A model generated the notes under the pieces. That model had not been told where the DNA came from, made no database searches, and saw only the letters and a list, made by a program, of their open reading frames with translations. This document shows positions 15,927-15,996 of a DNA stretch of 15,996 bases, one piece after another. How positions within the stretch are numbered: position 1 is the stretch's first letter; every line of letters begins with the position of its first letter. Source of the DNA: an uncultured Lachnospiraceae bacterium (GTDB taxonomy: Bacteria > Bacillota > Clostridia > Lachnospirales > Lachnospiraceae); contig CAJUTQ010000086.1 of the NCBI GenBank assembly GCA_910589265.1, forward strand, positions 1-15,996. Reading direction: 5' to 3'. Both the position numbers and the translations under genes were made by a program.

Positions 15927-15996
15927 AGTAGAAAGCCTCTGCTTCATTTGGAGTAAGCATGTTTAATGTGTTGTGTGGTCTTTTAGAATTGTAGTA
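15898..15996 (-). CDS. IS3-family transposase, C-terminal end (partial)
   Basis: Read on the minus strand, the last 99 bases encode YYNSKRPHNTLNMLTPNEAE and then AFYWEQAYTTAP and a stop (TTA on the plus strand at 15898-15900). The YYN-KRPH-L--LTP-E block is the characteristic C-terminal end of the DDE transposase (OrfB/rve) of IS3-family elements. The N-terminal part, with the catalytic residues, lies beyond the window. Confidence 0.85.
   Translation of the reverse strand, partial: YYNSKRPHNTLNMLTPNEAEAFYWEQAYTTAP

Larger units (their letters stand above)
15856..15996. mobile_element. end of an IS3-family insertion sequence (partial)
   Basis: The Rhs coding sequence breaks at 15856, where TGAACCATAGTCAAGTAAGT begins, followed by AGACACA. 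IS3-family (IS150-group) elements commonly begin with TGAAC-type ends and a TAGACA block. A leftward transposase C-terminus and its terminator follow. The other end and any target duplication lie outside the window. Confidence 0.7.

Overview
The window is most likely from a low-GC Gram-positive anaerobe of the Bacillota, and a gut Clostridia/Lachnospiraceae type fits best. The reasons are an AgrB-type peptide protease, strong AGGAGG ribosome binding sites, A/G-rich codon use, a gram-positive style lipoprotein and an IS3-family element. All intact genes except the insertion-sequence fragment at the right edge lie on the + strand, with short gaps or overlaps, so the region reads as one long operon. 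No rRNA, tRNA or CRISPR was seen.

Layout. Positions 1-610 hold the tail of an unknown gene and an N-terminally short agrB-like gene. Its stop overlaps the start of a membrane-anchored von Willebrand A (VWA) protein (604-2445). Next come a large protein that looks like a one-piece contractile sheath (2466-4646) and two tandem Hcp/tail-tube-like paralogues (4746-5177, 5190-5621), followed by a strong intrinsic terminator (5656-5696). Beyond it are a J-domain protein (5733-6140), a membrane FHA protein (6176-6721), a zinc-ribbon plus FHA protein (6737-7243), a 56-residue gene (7275-7445) and a membrane PP2C-like phosphatase (8328-9155). A two-repeat lipoprotein (10896-12623), a PP2C-like/TM/TPR protein (12773-14701) and a PAAR-like (DUF4280) plus Rhs protein (14779-15858) complete the row. 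The Rhs gene is cut by an IS3-family element whose end supplies the stop codon; the transposase C-terminus runs leftward off the window.

The main interpretation, which is inference, is that this is part of a contractile-injection or type-VI-like apparatus in a monoderm bacterium. Sheath, tube and PAAR/Rhs are the moving parts and cargo. FHA and PP2C proteins recall the threonine-phosphorylation control of type VI secretion (PpkA/PppA/Fha). VWA, lipoprotein and TPR membrane proteins may anchor it to a single membrane. Baseplate, spike, sheath-recycling ATPase and kinase genes are not in this window, so the system is incomplete here.

Between the phosphatase and neighbouring intact genes are three decayed genes (about 7532-8288, 9168-9734 and 9795-10774). 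Two are copies of one unknown family, each broken differently. With the IS-cut Rhs, this suggests that the accessory or cargo part of the locus is eroding or turning over while the core genes stay intact.
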